This document shows, one piece after another, positions 47,471-59,040 of a stretch of DNA of 64,000 bases. Position 1 is the first letter of the stretch. Every line of letters starts with the position of its first letter. Made by a program: the position numbers and the translations under genes. The stretch lies in the NCBI RefSeq assembly GCF_000276665.1, contig NW_004955465.1:2707164-2771163 (forward strand), in the 5' to 3' direction. Source of the stretch: Chinchilla lanigera. Its lineage: Eukaryota; Chordata; Mammalia; Rodentia; Chinchillidae. Under the pieces are notes generated by a model that searched no databases, was not told where the DNA came from, and worked only from the letters and a program-made list of their open reading frames with translations.

Positions 47471-47572
47471 TTTGTATTTCTGATGTTCTGGACCATATTT
47501 CTCTATGATCGCGAGCTTGTTTACCCCAAGCTTCTAGATGGCATTTTGCCAGCGTGGCTGAATCATTCAGTG
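47471..47572 (+). CDS. ADTRP: ADTRP coding exon 3 (residues 91-124)
   Basis: This 102-bp, phase 0-0 exon has acceptor ttttccag at 47463-47470 and donor gtgagt at 47573. It encodes 34 residues beginning FVFLMFWTIFLYDRELVYPK and ending PAWLNHSV. The FVFLxFW-LF-YDR-L-YPK-LD-PAWLNH pattern matches mammalian ADTRP and covers the third membrane segment and the following loop. In the family the next residues are a short HT-(F/S)IFP motif whose histidine is the catalytic His (human His131). By alignment it is the first residue of exon 4, which is not in the window. The frame stays open past the donor in genomic DNA only until an unrelated stop near 47741, so the exon boundary rests on the splice consensus and the homology. 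Confidence 0.94.
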
Positions 47573-48072
47573 GTGAGTGAAGGGGAAATTCACTGGACGC
47601 AGAGCACCAACAGCCTCAGTACAGAAAACCCCAACCTCCCGCCACCCGCAACATCCACTTCACTCCTGACCCCTCGGCCAATCACTGCTTGTTTAAAGAG
47701 CTTGCTGAGGGTAGGAAGTCGGTGCAAACCGGTACTGTACTGACAGGCCATCCTCCAAGAGCAGAGGTAAGGCCAGCTAAGACTATTACCTCACTTAGGA
47801 AGTGAGTAAAAAATCAGGAGGCCAGGAACTTTTGGGTAGCTTCAGTCTTGAAAGGCAAGCCACTTCTACAATTATCAAGGACACAATGAAATTCCTATAT
47901 AGGAACTGAGTAAAGCAAACATTCAAGAAAATCCACCCCAGCAGCAGCTCCGTAACTATTTCTTCATTGGTATTGAGTATCACAAATGGGATGCTTATTT
48001 ACATATTTCCATGAGTATATTGCTTTGGTTTTTATTTTTATTCATCCATGTGTTCTTGAGGGGTTAAACGCC

Positions 48073-48287
48073 GCATTTCCCTGAAAATAAGACCTATCAG
48101 GGAAATAATCAGCACTGAAAATTAAGATCAAAAATGCCAGCCCCTATCCTTGCCTTACTTGGTTTACAGCATATCCACCAAGCAAGAGAATAATGAGGTA
48201 AAATCTTCTGCAGGACACTGGCCGTCACCATGGTAATGACAAGCTAGGACTTATTTTCCACTTAGATCTTATTTTCAGGGAAATGCA
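48073..48287. mobile_element. MITE with 20-bp perfect terminal inverted repeats
   Basis: Left end 'gcatttccctgaaaataaga' (48073-48092) and right end 'tcttattttcagggaaatgc' (48268-48287) are exact reverse complements. They bound a 215-bp non-coding body with subterminal repeats of the same motif ('atcagggaaataatc', 'ggacttattttcca'). I do not recognise the superfamily with confidence and no clear target duplication was seen. Confidence 0.75.
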
Positions 48288-49029
48288 GTAGCAAATGGCA
48301 TCTGTTCTGTGATGTTCAGGCCACTAGAACTAGAGGGGCAGCAACAGTGGCCCAGACATGCAGGAGTGGAGCAACGTGTCTGGGGCCCCACTGGAGGACT
48401 AAGCCTGAATCTCGGATGCTTTGTGGACAAAGTGATTGTTCAAAATCCTACCTCAATTTCTCAATACTGACAAAGGTGTTTCCTCACTCGTTAGGAGTTT
48501 ATAAAGTAGTCTCACTTCTGGAAAGCAAATGACTTTTTAAAATTGGGGGAATCACTACGCATAGCATATCAAGGGTCCAAGGTCACTCGTAGACTTTCTT
48601 CTGCCCCAGAACCCTTCCTGTTGTCTTAAAACTCATAATGGCCAATTTGGAAAAGAAACTCAGTCTACTAACACTGTAACCTCCATGTATCCCAGGATAA
48701 GACTGCTGGGGGGAACTTACTTTCAGTTAAATATCTGCCCCATGAGATACCAATTATTGACTAATACACCACAGTTCTGATCTCATTTAGTGTTCAAGGC
48801 CAGAACCTATGTATTAAATAAGCCCCACCTCTCAGAAGCCCTTCCTACCAGCCTTTTCTTGTCTTCCTGACTCCCTGGTGACATTAGTCTGAGACACCCA
48901 CCTAGCAAGCATTCCTGACTTTTTTATGGCTCATTGTACTAAACGATGCCTGCTCCTCAGGTATGAGCTCATTTAATTTATGCGACTTTCTTTTGATAAC
49001 TACCATCCTCTTGATTTTTTACACATGCA

Positions 49030-49047
49030 AAAAAAAAAAAAAAAAAA
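49030..49047. repeat. Poly(A) tract
   Basis: An A run within a weak MIR-like context ('tatgagctcatttaatttat' just upstream). Confidence 0.8.
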
Positions 49048-50093
49048 GCTAAGACAGGGTTACTGACCTGTGTGGGGCTCTGAGATCAAAGACGGGACAG
49101 GCAGGATTGTAATTTAAGGCTAATTCACTCTTTGTGGCGTTTTGCTACTATTAAGTCCAGAAATTGTGGTTCAATCTAGTTTACAATAGACCAGGCAATC
49201 CAAAGCATGTCATTTTGCTTGGTTAATTAATATAGAAAAGCAGGAATTTTCATTTTAAAAAGACAGACTCTCCAACTGTATGCTAAGTCAAAACTCTGAG
49301 GAAGTGAAATGATTTGAAACAACTGGCTAGACTAGATGTTACTAAAATAATAAATAAAGGCAGTATCTCAAAAGTGCCTTTTATTTGGGCCCAAACACAT
49401 TCAAACATCTTGCCAAGGGGTTCTAATTTTCACACTGATGTATCACTGGATTGCCTCCAAATAGTGATGGTGGCAATACCCAATATTTGTGACCTTGCTA
49501 AATAAACAGCCATATGGGTTGTTGATCATTTTGGAAGCAGAGAGCTGGATAGCGTACACCACATCCACGCACTAATTAGCAAGGTGGATAGTGTACAGTG
49601 GAGATCCTTACGTCTTTCTGTGCCTTCACAACCGGGAAGGGTTGGGTGCTGGTGACCCTGCCCATTGTCCTTTGGGGAACAGGCACTTCAAATCCCTTAG
49701 AGAGAATAGGCAAGAATCAAAGGAGGTGGGGTACTGAGAACTAGAGGAAGTGAGAGCCTGCCTTGGGTCAGATGCAAATGCATCTGTTTCTTTTAACTTA
49801 ATTGAAGAAACTCCCAACAGAGCCACCTCTAGGAAAATCTCAGTGTCAGCAAAAGCAGCCTGGGGAGCCCCTAATGCAGTCATGTCCAAACTTATGCTTC
49901 CCTTCAGTATCTGCTCCAAAGAAGAGAATGCTCTGTGCTACATCTCAGCCCTCTCTCACAGAGTCTCCCTTACTCTGGACATTTTCTGTCTTCACTGTGA
50001 AAGCATCCAGGCCTATTGCCTCAGGAGCACTCTTGCCAGGTACATACCAGTACTATTAGTGTAAACCCGTGCAGAAGCAACTGTTCCTGGGAG

Positions 50094-50436
50094 ATGGAGT
50101 TTGTATCTCAAGTGTCCCCCAAAGGCTCATGTGTTAAAGTTTAGGGGGTGGTGAATTCCTCAAGAGGTGGGGCCTACTGACAGGAAGTTGGGTCACTGGG
50201 CATGTGCCCTTGGAAGGGAAAGGAAGGTCCCCAGACCTCTTCTTCTTCTTCATATATTTTTACTTCTGGGCCATGATATGAGAGGTTTTTCTCCTCTACA
50301 TATGCCCTGCCAAGCTATGCTGTCTTGCCATGGGCCCGTAAGCAATGGGACCAGTTGGTCATAGAGCCAAAGTGTTTTCTCTGCATACATTGTCTATACC
50401 AGGGGTTGGTTACAGTCATGGAAAGCTAACTAACAC
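50094..50436 (+). mobile_element. MaLR-class LTR
   Basis: 'caagtgtcccccaaaggctc', 'atgtgttaaag' and 'gtggggcctactgacaggaa', then 'gggcatgtgcccttgga', with a terminal 'gctaactaacaca'. The LTR is in sense orientation. Confidence 0.75.
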
Positions 50437-52689
50437 AGCGGGTCAGTGTGCTAACACTTCCTGCATTTTACAGCGCCCTCATGACAACCCAGGGGAGCTG
50501 ACGCAGTGCTGGGAGAGTCCCCATGAGAGCTAAAGTAGGGCTGGACAGCTGCTGTTGGGACCAGCTCTGCTGAGGAATGGAATGGCTCTTGCCCTACCCA
50601 CTTTTCCCCATCACGGTATCAGAAATACTGCTGTCCTGAAAGGTTCTTTCTCCTCACAACACTCCTTCTGTTTGTTATTCTGGTTTTAGCTTTGGAATAT
50701 TTTCCCTGCTGCCACTTGAGATGCTGTCCCAGGTTTTATGAGTAGTGTTTGTCAAGTTCAGAAATACCATTCTCCCCTTTGACACAGTGTGCTTCTAAAA
50801 GCTTCCTAATTAATCAGGTCTTTGGAATCCTCCTGGCTCAACCCTTCTAACTCACTGGAAACTCATCATTGCAGCAGGGCCTTGTCTAAACTGTCATCTC
50901 TAGTGTTCATTTTCCAGCCCTTGTTATGTGTTCAGCACAAACAGTGACACCCATGGATATTTGCCTCCACCTTGGACAGGCTGCCTGCTCTGGGAAGAAT
51001 AGCTCCCATTTGGCCTGACTGCCTTAGTTAAAGTAGATCAACCTGACTATTTTATAGCTAACGGTTCTCCAGTCTTCATAAAAGAAGAGAAAGAACAGCA
51101 AAGTATTCCTCCAGGTTTTGCCAGGAAAACATTAACTCCTCAGGTCTTATCTAAATGCTTGCTAAAGATAGAACCAGAGCAGACAGATTTAAATAGCAGG
51201 AAGAGGCTCTTAGTAACTGAGAAAACTATCAGATCCTAACCAGAGGGGAGCCAGGGAACTTATTTCTCTGGAAATCAACCTAAATTGTTCAGGTTGCCCC
51301 ACAGCAGCAAAGAAATACTTCAGAGCTCTTCCTCAAACCTCTCTGCATGGGAAGGTAAGTGCACAATTTCTGAGAATGTGTGAAGCAGTTTATAAAGTGC
51401 CAAGAACTGCCTAAATATAAATTATTATAACTTGAAATTTAAGAACTCGCACCCAGGATCCATAGCCCTGCACCGAATCTATGATCACAATCTCAGAATT
51501 AAAAAGCCCCATTGATTTTAAGAGACATTTCAGCACAATCCACCACTAAGAGATAAGCAGGCTCCTCGTTGGCTCCTGAAGTTGGAGAAAGCACCAAATC
51601 CAGCTATTTGATTACTGAATACATTGTTTATTCACTTGAAAAATAATTATTAACCACCATTATCTGTGTGTTAATGTGATCAGTCTTTGATAAGAGTGTT
51701 GACTTCTAGTGATCTGGAGTGTGGTGGAATGCATATAAACACACACAAAGCTGAATTAATGAAACAACTGTTCACACTAATGGCGACCTCAGTGCTATGT
51801 GATTACTGTTAAATGAATGATGGATGAGCAAGGTAGGGTGGTGTCTGTCTCTATGTTCTGGCCTGGTTGTGACCTCCACACATGCCATAGGGGGGCAATG
51901 TGGATGTCTTTGCATACTCCCCCAGGACATACTGGGAGTCCAGATGCCCAAGGAGGGCAACTCAATCTTCCGGTTCTTCCCTCAGTCAGAGTAGGCAAGA
52001 TGTGGTTTATCACTAGCATTCGGAACCAGCCTCAGATGTTTCTCTTCCTTTCCTCATAAATTTGGGTGAGATTGTTGGCCTATTGCGTAGAGGTCAGGGA
52101 GTCTGGAGGAGAAAGGAAGACCCGCCGTGGGCAGGTCGGCCCGGATTGGTGCCTGTGGTCCTGGTGTTACAACCTCCTCCTCCCTTTCCTGAGCCCTTAC
52201 TCTCAGGCTAACCCTATCTCTGGGTGTATGCCACCCGTAGCCTGGATATTTCTGAGTAGTTCAGTGCCTCCTCGCACTTAGAGAATAGGCTATCCTGTGA
52301 ATCTGAGGGAGTCTATGAGGCCATTCCCTAGGAAAACACAAACACCCATCAAAACTTGTGTAAAATTTTAGGGAGGCTCATGGACCTTAAAAATTCAACT
52401 TACAGGTGTTGAGATAAGAATGCCTGATGTAACTATGTGTGTAGCTGAAAAGAATGGCCCCGCGTGATTTCCACTACTGAGGTCAAATAAAAAAGACAAT
52501 CAAGAATTCTTCCTTTCTACAATATCACTATTTTGTGCATAGTGCTGTTTTTGTCTCTATGGGATGATGGGAGAATTATGAGAAATGGCTCCTAATCTTA
52601 AGAAATGTAACATATAGATATTACATGCCCAGGCTGATATTTATATACAGTGTAGATGATGCACATAAAAATTAATAGGTACAACATTT

Positions 52690-54240
52690 GAATTTAACAT
52701 AAGAAAGTGTTAATAAGTACCTACTATGTACCTATTATGTACTGAGCTCTCTTCTGAGAGCCAAGGATGTGACAGTAAGTAATACTAACCAAAAAATTTT
52801 ATTCTTTGCAGTATACATACATCCTAGCAGATGAAATAAGCAAAAAATGTACAATAAAGGAATAATATGATACCAGGTAACAAAAGTGCTAAAAATAAAA
52901 TAAATGAGGATAAAGAGACAGAGTAGTATTTGTGTAAATGTGTGAGTGCGCTGTGCCTGTGAATATCTGGAAAGGTAGCAAGTTTAATAGGGTGTAGGGC
53001 AATTGGGGTGGGGTGTCAGTCAGCTTTCTGAGCTGTGACAAAATACCTGAAATAGTCAATTTTCTGAGAGGAAAAATTTAGTTTGGTTCACTACTTCAAA
53101 GGTTTCAGTTCATGGTCACATGTCTCCATCATTTTAGGGCCTATGGCTAGACAAAACATGGCAGGTGAGCAAAGAAAAAAGACAGGAGCTGGAGTCCCAC
53201 AATCCTCTGCAGTGACATAGCCCAAAAGACCTAAATTTCATTCACTAGGCCCCGCCTCCTAACATTTCCTCCGACTCCCAACAGCCCCATCAGCTGGGAC
53301 CAAACCTTTACCACATGAGCTTTTGGTGGACATTTAGGATCCAAATCATAACAGGTGGTCAAGAAATATGATAAACTGATATTCTTATGGCAATGAGAAT
53401 AGAGTAAGGGAAGCAGCCTTGGGAAGTTCTGGCAGAAGAAGGTCTCAAGTACAAAGACTTCAGAGGAAATGCTGGCATCGTGAGAAAACAAGAAGAAAGT
53501 CACTGTGGCCAGTTCAGCATGAGTAAGGAGGAGAAGGATAGGCTGGAGCCACTATCCAGATTATGCTTCCCATGATATGTAAGGAGTTGGGATTTTATTC
53601 TGAGTACAGTGGGGAATTAACATTTTGGGGAGACCTTCCCTGTTCCTCTCCAGCACACATATAATATATTCTTAATGCCACATGTGCAGGGTAAAAAAGA
53701 GGAAGTAAGGTTTCACCTAAGATGCAGGGTAGGGGTATGAATAGAGATGTTAGGGTGGTATGAGGATTATGGGTGAAGAAATCAGTCTTGCTCCTGGGCA
53801 CATTAGTGTGAGGTGCCCATTAGACAATGAAGCCAGGATGTAGTAGAGGGCATTGGGTCTGTTCCAGCCTGGACATTCCTTGGGAAGATGTCTGGGCTGG
53901 TGGTAAAACTGGGCTGCCTCTCTTCTGAAGATGGCTTTCAAAGTTAAATTGAGCAAAGTTACCCGAGACCTGACATGGCTAGACATGATATCCCAGGACT
54001 AAGTTTGAGAATGTTCCAACCTTCCATGGTTGGGAGGAAGAGGAGGACTCAACAAAGAACAAAGAAGTGTCACTAAAGTAGGTGGAAATCTAGAACAGTT
54101 TGGTCCTTGGAAGTCAAAGCATAAAAACATTTCAAGAAAGAGGAAGTATTTCATGTTCAAGTGTGAATATAAGGATGATGTCAGTGCAAGAAGACATGAG
54201 ACAGACCTTTCCACTAGACTTACCAATAGTGAACTCACTG
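52690..54240 (-). mobile_element. L2 LINE, long diverged copy split by an LTR
   Basis: It starts with a reverse-complement L2 3' end ('cctactatgtacctattatg'). After the nested LTR it continues into L2 ORF2 antisense: 'cactgtggccagttcagcat', 'aaggagttgggattttattc', 'gtgaggtgcccattagacaa'. The reverse transcriptase frame is not open. Confidence 0.65.
53015..53356 (-). mobile_element. MaLR-class LTR nested in L2
   Basis: 'gtcagtcagctttctgagct', 'gtgacaaaatacctgaaata' and 'taggccccgcctcctaacat' with a terminal 'ccaaatcataaca'. The LTR is reversed, and its insertion explains the break in the L2. Confidence 0.75.
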
Positions 54241-54267
54241 GAGGTAGATAGAAGCTTGGTTAGTCTC

Positions 54268-54600
54268 TGTATTAGTTTCTCATTGTTGCTGCAGCAAATT
54301 AATGCAATTTCAGTAGCTGAAAACAATACACATCTCTTCTGCTATAGTTTTGGAGGTCAGAAATTCAAATTGGGTCTCATGGAATAAAACCCAGGCACTG
54401 GCAGATGCCCTGGAGGAAAGTCTGTTTCTTCACTTTTGCATTTGTAGTTTGCCTCCTTTTTCTGGATCTTTCTTCAAAGAATATCACTCCAACCTCTACA
54501 TTGCCTTGAGCTCTGCTTCTGCTTGCATATCACCATTCCCCCCTGTTTTTTCCTGTCCAGTCTTCCTTCTGGAAGGACCCTTGTGATGACACTGGGTCCA
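54268..54600 (-). mobile_element. MaLR-class LTR
   Basis: 'tattagtttctcattgttgc', 'gttttggaggtcagaaattc' and 'aaattgggtctcatgg' are the reversed LTR start region. Confidence 0.65.
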
Positions 54601-54639
54601 CTGAGCTATTTCAGGATTCTTTCTCCTTCCCAAGTTTAT

Positions 54640-55073
54640 TTAGCTCATTGTTTAGGAGGCTGAAATCTAAACAGCGGAAGCACTGGCTGTGGTGAAGGCC
54701 CGATGGTAGATGGTGGGAGTGTGTGTGGGAGGAAGAGCTCACATTGCCAAACAGGAAACCAGAAAGCCATTGGACAGTAGGTGGGTTCAGGCTTTTGTAA
54801 CTTCTTTCTCTCAAGGGAGGGACTTTTGCTTCTGAGGGTACGCTCAGTGATATAGGGACCTCCTCCTCCTGGGCCCCACATTTTTAAGCTTTTACCACTT
54901 CCCAACATCACTACACACAGGACCAAACCTCAACATGCGAACCCTTGAGGAACACACTCAAACAATACCCAAGCCATAGGAAGCTGCAAAGTCCCTTTGC
55001 CCTGAGAGATACCATATTCACATGTTGGGAATCAGAATGTTGATATTTTGGGGGACCATTATCCAGCCTGCTA
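54640..55073 (-). mobile_element. Second MaLR-class LTR fragment
   Basis: 'ctcattgtttaggaggctga', 'ctgtggtgaaggcccgatgg' and 'cgctcagtgatatagggacc' with a terminal '...gggaccattatccagcc'. It is reversed and lacks the first part of the LTR. Confidence 0.5.
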
Positions 55074-56243
55074 CTCTTTTTGATAACAGTAATACTCACC
55101 TAGGTCTCTTCATTTGACTCCCCCCATTTTGAAAAGCTTGCCCACATACTATATACAATAAGGGTTTCATTTGTTCAGTTGTATAAAAGTAGTGGTAAAT
55201 TATTTAAACTCATGATAATGACCTATGTTCTAATTTCTTTTTTAAAAAGTTGTGCAGTGCCCATCAATAGAAAGTAAGGGTCCATGAAATTTGAGAATGA
55301 TTGTCTGGCACAGGTGAAAATTGTGGGAATGGAAAAAAAGGGAGTTAAGAATGGCTGGCCTTAAGGAGATAACTGAATTTAAATGGATGCTGATAAGTAC
55401 TGATAAGTAGGGTACTGATAAAAGTGCAGGACACTGACAAATACTGAAAATATCGGCTCCTAGTTTAGGGTTCTCCAGAAGCTTCTACAGTCCTTCTTTC
55501 CTGCTTTCTTTCCTTGCTCCATTCCCTTAAAGTGAATCTCTGGCTAAGTGTCAGCCTCCTGAAGGACCCTGCCCAGAGACTGCATGGCATCTCACTGGTG
55601 AACAGGAGTCCTCCCTTTGCCAGTATCACATGGCATGAGTCACTCCACCAGGGCCGTCTTGCTGCCAGCCAGGTGAGTAGAGCTGCCACTCACCAATACT
55701 GTCTGAAAGAACATTGGCCTTCATCTTTTTCATCTGTGACACCGGCCTGAGCTTGAGCAAGAGCAGGTGGTCATAAGAGAAGCAAGAGAGGGAAGGCTCT
55801 GCCCCAAGACCTGCACAGCACACTCTCTAAAGAGTACAGTGTAGACCAACTTAGGGGTGGATTTTGATCAGATGTTACTCCTCACAACCAGACTCAAAAT
55901 CCCCTTCCCTCCCCAGTGTTCCGTAGTCTATGCTGAGGCTGCATGTGGGTTTTAAAAAATCACTTTCTTTAGAGAACTTGGGTGGAAACTTAGTGCTATG
56001 GGCTTTATGGAGCTGTACATACAAGGTTCTTACTTTAAAGAAAGATACTGCTATTCCATGATGAAGAGATCAAATGAACGGCCAATATTCATTAATATTT
56101 ATAAAGTGCTAGGCACAGACCAGTCCCCATGCTGGATAAGGGAATAAAAGACAAGTTCCAATGTGAAAAGAGTAAAAAAAATCAAGGCACAAACCACAAG
56201 GTGCCACCAACAAAAACAAGATGTGGCCTAAGGAATGGCATGA

Positions 56244-56443
56244 ATATTTGTTTTTCTTTTGTTTGGTCTGTGTAACTGCAGACTGAACACAGGGCCTTTG
56301 CTCTAAGCTACATCCCCAGTGGTTTTGCATTTTCTGAGACAGGATCTTGCCAAGTTGCACGTTCCCCAAACTGGGCTCAAACTTGTGATGCTTTTTCCAG
56401 AGTGCTGGGATTACAGGTTTGAACCACCAGGCCTGGCTTGAAC
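56244..56443 (-). repeat. B1-dID composite SINE
   Basis: A reversed dID unit ('gactgaacacagggcctttg', 'ctaagctacatccccagtgg') is followed by a reversed B1 ('tgagacaggatcttgccaag', 'aaactgggctcaaacttgtg'). Confidence 0.8.
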
Positions 56444-56625
56444 ATAGTGTTAGAGGGAAAACTCACTTTTCCCTATAAAGATTGGTAAAGGATGATTAAT
56501 GAAGTGCAGATTTGAACTAGATTCAAAAGATGGATGGAAAGGACAGGAAGTGGTATCTAATAAGAGGAATAAAGAGCCCAGCCCAAGGCAAGCTGAAGGT
56601 ACCATAAGTAGATCAGTAGCTTAAT

Positions 56626-57015
56626 TTGCTAGGGCTGCCTTAGCAACATGCCCTTATACTAGATGGTTTAAATCAATGGAAAAGTATTCTCTCACGGTTC
56701 TGGAGGATCGAAGTCTGAAATTCAGGTTTTGCAGAACCGCTGTCTCAGAAGACCAAGGGAAGGATCTATCCCATGCTTTCTCTTAGCTTCTAGTGTTGCT
56801 CACAGTTCTTGGCTTGTGGACACATGGCTCTAATCACTACCTCTGTCATCACATAGCATTCCCTTCCTCGTTGTGTATCTCTCTTTACATCATCTTCCCT
56901 GTGTGTTTGTACTTCCTTATCTCTTCTTTTTCATAAGGACACCAGTCAAGTCAGCTTAGAGACCCCCACCCCAGACTAGTCCAATGGGACCTTATCTTAA
57001 TTAGTTACATCTTCC
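56626..57015 (-). mobile_element. MaLR/MLT1-type LTR
   Basis: 'taatttgctagggctgcctt', 'ttctctcacggttctggagg', 'cacagttcttggcttgtgga' and 'cataaggacaccagtcaagt' are in reversed LTR order. Confidence 0.75.
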
Positions 57016-57273
57016 TCTATTCCTAACTCAGGTAGCATTCTGAGCTTCCATTCTGTGGGGGTGCCTGGTTTGAAGGGGACACCTCAAACAGGATGGCAAG
57101 AACCGAAGCATCAGAGAGAGAAAAAGCAGGAGAAAAGTGGACAGAGATGTGCAGGGTTAAATGATAAGGAGCATGCATGACAAGAACTAGGGTTTCCTTA
57201 ATAGGTAAAGATTGATACAAAGTTTTGAACTTGAAATTGCCCTTGCCTTAAAGTGTTAATAATTAGACTAGAG

Positions 57274-57464
57274 CAGTGGTAGTGAACCTATGACATGTGT
57301 GTTATTTGTTTCTCTTTTAAGGCAAAAGATGCTAATATACAGTTGTTTTTTATAAACTAAAACCTCAGTATTCAGTTTTAATCTTAATGTTGGCACTTTC
57401 TGATACACAAGTGGGTGTGGGGTTGCAGCGTGGGCACTCGTCTCTAAAAGGTTCGCCATCACTG
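57274..57464. mobile_element. hAT-superfamily MITE with perfect 8-bp target duplication
   Basis: This 191-bp element begins 'cagtggtagtgaacct' and ends 'aggttcgccatcactg' (terminal inverted repeats, 13 of 16 matching). The perfect 8-bp duplication gactagag flanks it at 57266-57273 and 57465-57472, the hAT signature. The body ('aactaaaacctcagtattca', 'ggcactttctgatacacaag') resembles the group of hAT elements known for patchy, probably horizontal spread among tetrapods (the OposCharlie/SPIN group). The exact family is not confirmed. Confidence 0.85.
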
Positions 57465-57905
57465 GACTAGAGCGGAAAGAATGGGTAGTGGGAGGGTTTA
57501 GGAGCTGATGACACCCAAATGTGGAAAGTCGGGGTTGGAAACACTTGCCAGGCTCACTGGGAAAAAATCAGACTCTACATTTCTTTTTATGGCAGCTCTG
57601 GAAAAACTTAATACATTTGTTTTTCTCTAAGTCCTGTTTTCCAGGCAAAAGGACAAGAGTGTAAAAATCTATTTCCAACACATGCTTAAAATACCCACAT
57701 TGACTCTGGTTTTCAGTGAATGTGGTATTTACAGATTGTTTCTATTCTTTGTTGGTAATGATCTCAGTGGTGATTGCTGACAAAGAGTACTCATTCATCT
57801 TCCGTGTTGCTTCCTGGAGACATAAGCATAGGACTAGCATCAATCGTAGAGCTAAGAATGCCTCATCTTTACAAACTGATCATCTTGATGAAGGAAGTGA
57901 GGTTT

Positions 57906-57995
57906 GGGCTGGGATATGGCACAGCACCTGCCTGGTGAGCAACAGGTCCTGAGTTCAATTCCTGGTAGAGAAAGGGAAAGAAGAAAGAAAGGGAG
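57906..57995 (+). repeat. ID SINE, diverged
   Basis: 'gggctgggatatggcacagc', 'acctgcctggtgagcaacag' and 'gtcctgagttcaattcctgg' with a purine-rich tail. A short direct repeat, gaggttt, flanks it. Confidence 0.8.
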
Positions 57996-58324
57996 AGGTT
58001 TAAGGAGTTTATTCAACTTGACCAAGACTATAGAACTCATTCACAACAGTGCCACACCTGGACTGTGATCCTATCCCATTAACTGTTTTCTCTAATTTTT
58101 AGATGCTTCATGCATTCTGTCCTTTACTGGAGGCAAGACCAAAAAGAGTTTTCTTCCTGTATAGTCCTTACATGAACACATATATAGCGTCTACTATAGC
58201 TTTCCTTTATTCACTTTTAATTCAACTTTTATTTTTAAACAATCATAGATTTATATATAGGTACAAGAAATAATATAGGTTCTCTGTGCCTATTTCTCCC
58301 TAGTGATAATAACACATCGATGTT

Positions 58325-58527
58325 TGTTTGCTTGTTGGTTTTTGTATTGGGATTGAACTCAAGGCCTTTGCATTGAATTGCATTCTTAGCCTTTTAAAAA
58401 ATTTATTTTTTATTTTGAGAGAGTCTTGCTAAGTCACTAAGTTGCTCAACTGGCCTAGAATTTGGTTTTTCCAGTCTCAGCCTCCCAGAATGTTAGGATT
58501 AGAGGCATGCACAACGATGCCTGGCTT
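58325..58527 (-). repeat. B1-dID composite SINE
   Basis: A reversed dID unit ('tattgggattgaactcaagg') and A/T linker are followed by a reversed B1 ('ttgagagagtcttgctaagt', 'cagtctcagcctcccagaat'). Confidence 0.8.
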
Positions 58528-58681
58528 CAATGTATCTTTACTATTACACTTCCCAAAGCACATGTGCAATATCTTTGAGTCATAATCTTAAAAGCAATCA
58601 TTTCATATCAAATCACTGAACTCTTGAGTCCAATTTATTAAACTATTAACTACTGTGGTTATTTCCTATTCTAGATCAGAA

Positions 58682-59040
58682 TAGTCATCCATTTTCTGTT
58701 GCTATAACAGAATACCTGAGACTAGGCAGTATACAAAGATAAAAGGTATTCAGCTCACTGTTCTGGAGGCAAGGAAGCTCCAAATGCACCTGGTTTTGGC
58801 CTCATGTGTAACGTACATGTAGGTGGCACTGCATGGCAGGAGCATGTGTAAGAATGGTGAGCATAGTATGCAGGAGAGAGCGGACCAAGGGGACCAGGCA
58901 CTTTATATCAATCAGCTCTGTAAAGGGCTAGTACGTTCCTGGGAGAACTAATGCAGTTGCTTGAGAAAGATATTAGTCTCTTAAAACCTTGTGACCCAGG
59001 ACTGCTTCATTCGCAACCAGAATTCAACACGAGTTTCAGT
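58682..59040 (-). mobile_element. MaLR-class LTR
   Basis: 'catccattttctgttgctat', 'aacagaatacctgagactag', 'cagctcactgttctggaggc' and 'actgcatggcaggagcatgt' are in reversed LTR order. Confidence 0.75.

Noticed and set aside
47249..47743. Single 164-codon frame covering ADTRP exon 3
   Set aside because: Only the 34 codons between the splice sites match ADTRP. The flanking codons are intron read-through.
48073..48287. piggyBac-type element because of a nearby TTAA
   Set aside because: The TTAA at 48063-48066 is not adjacent to the inverted repeat and is not matched on the right side.
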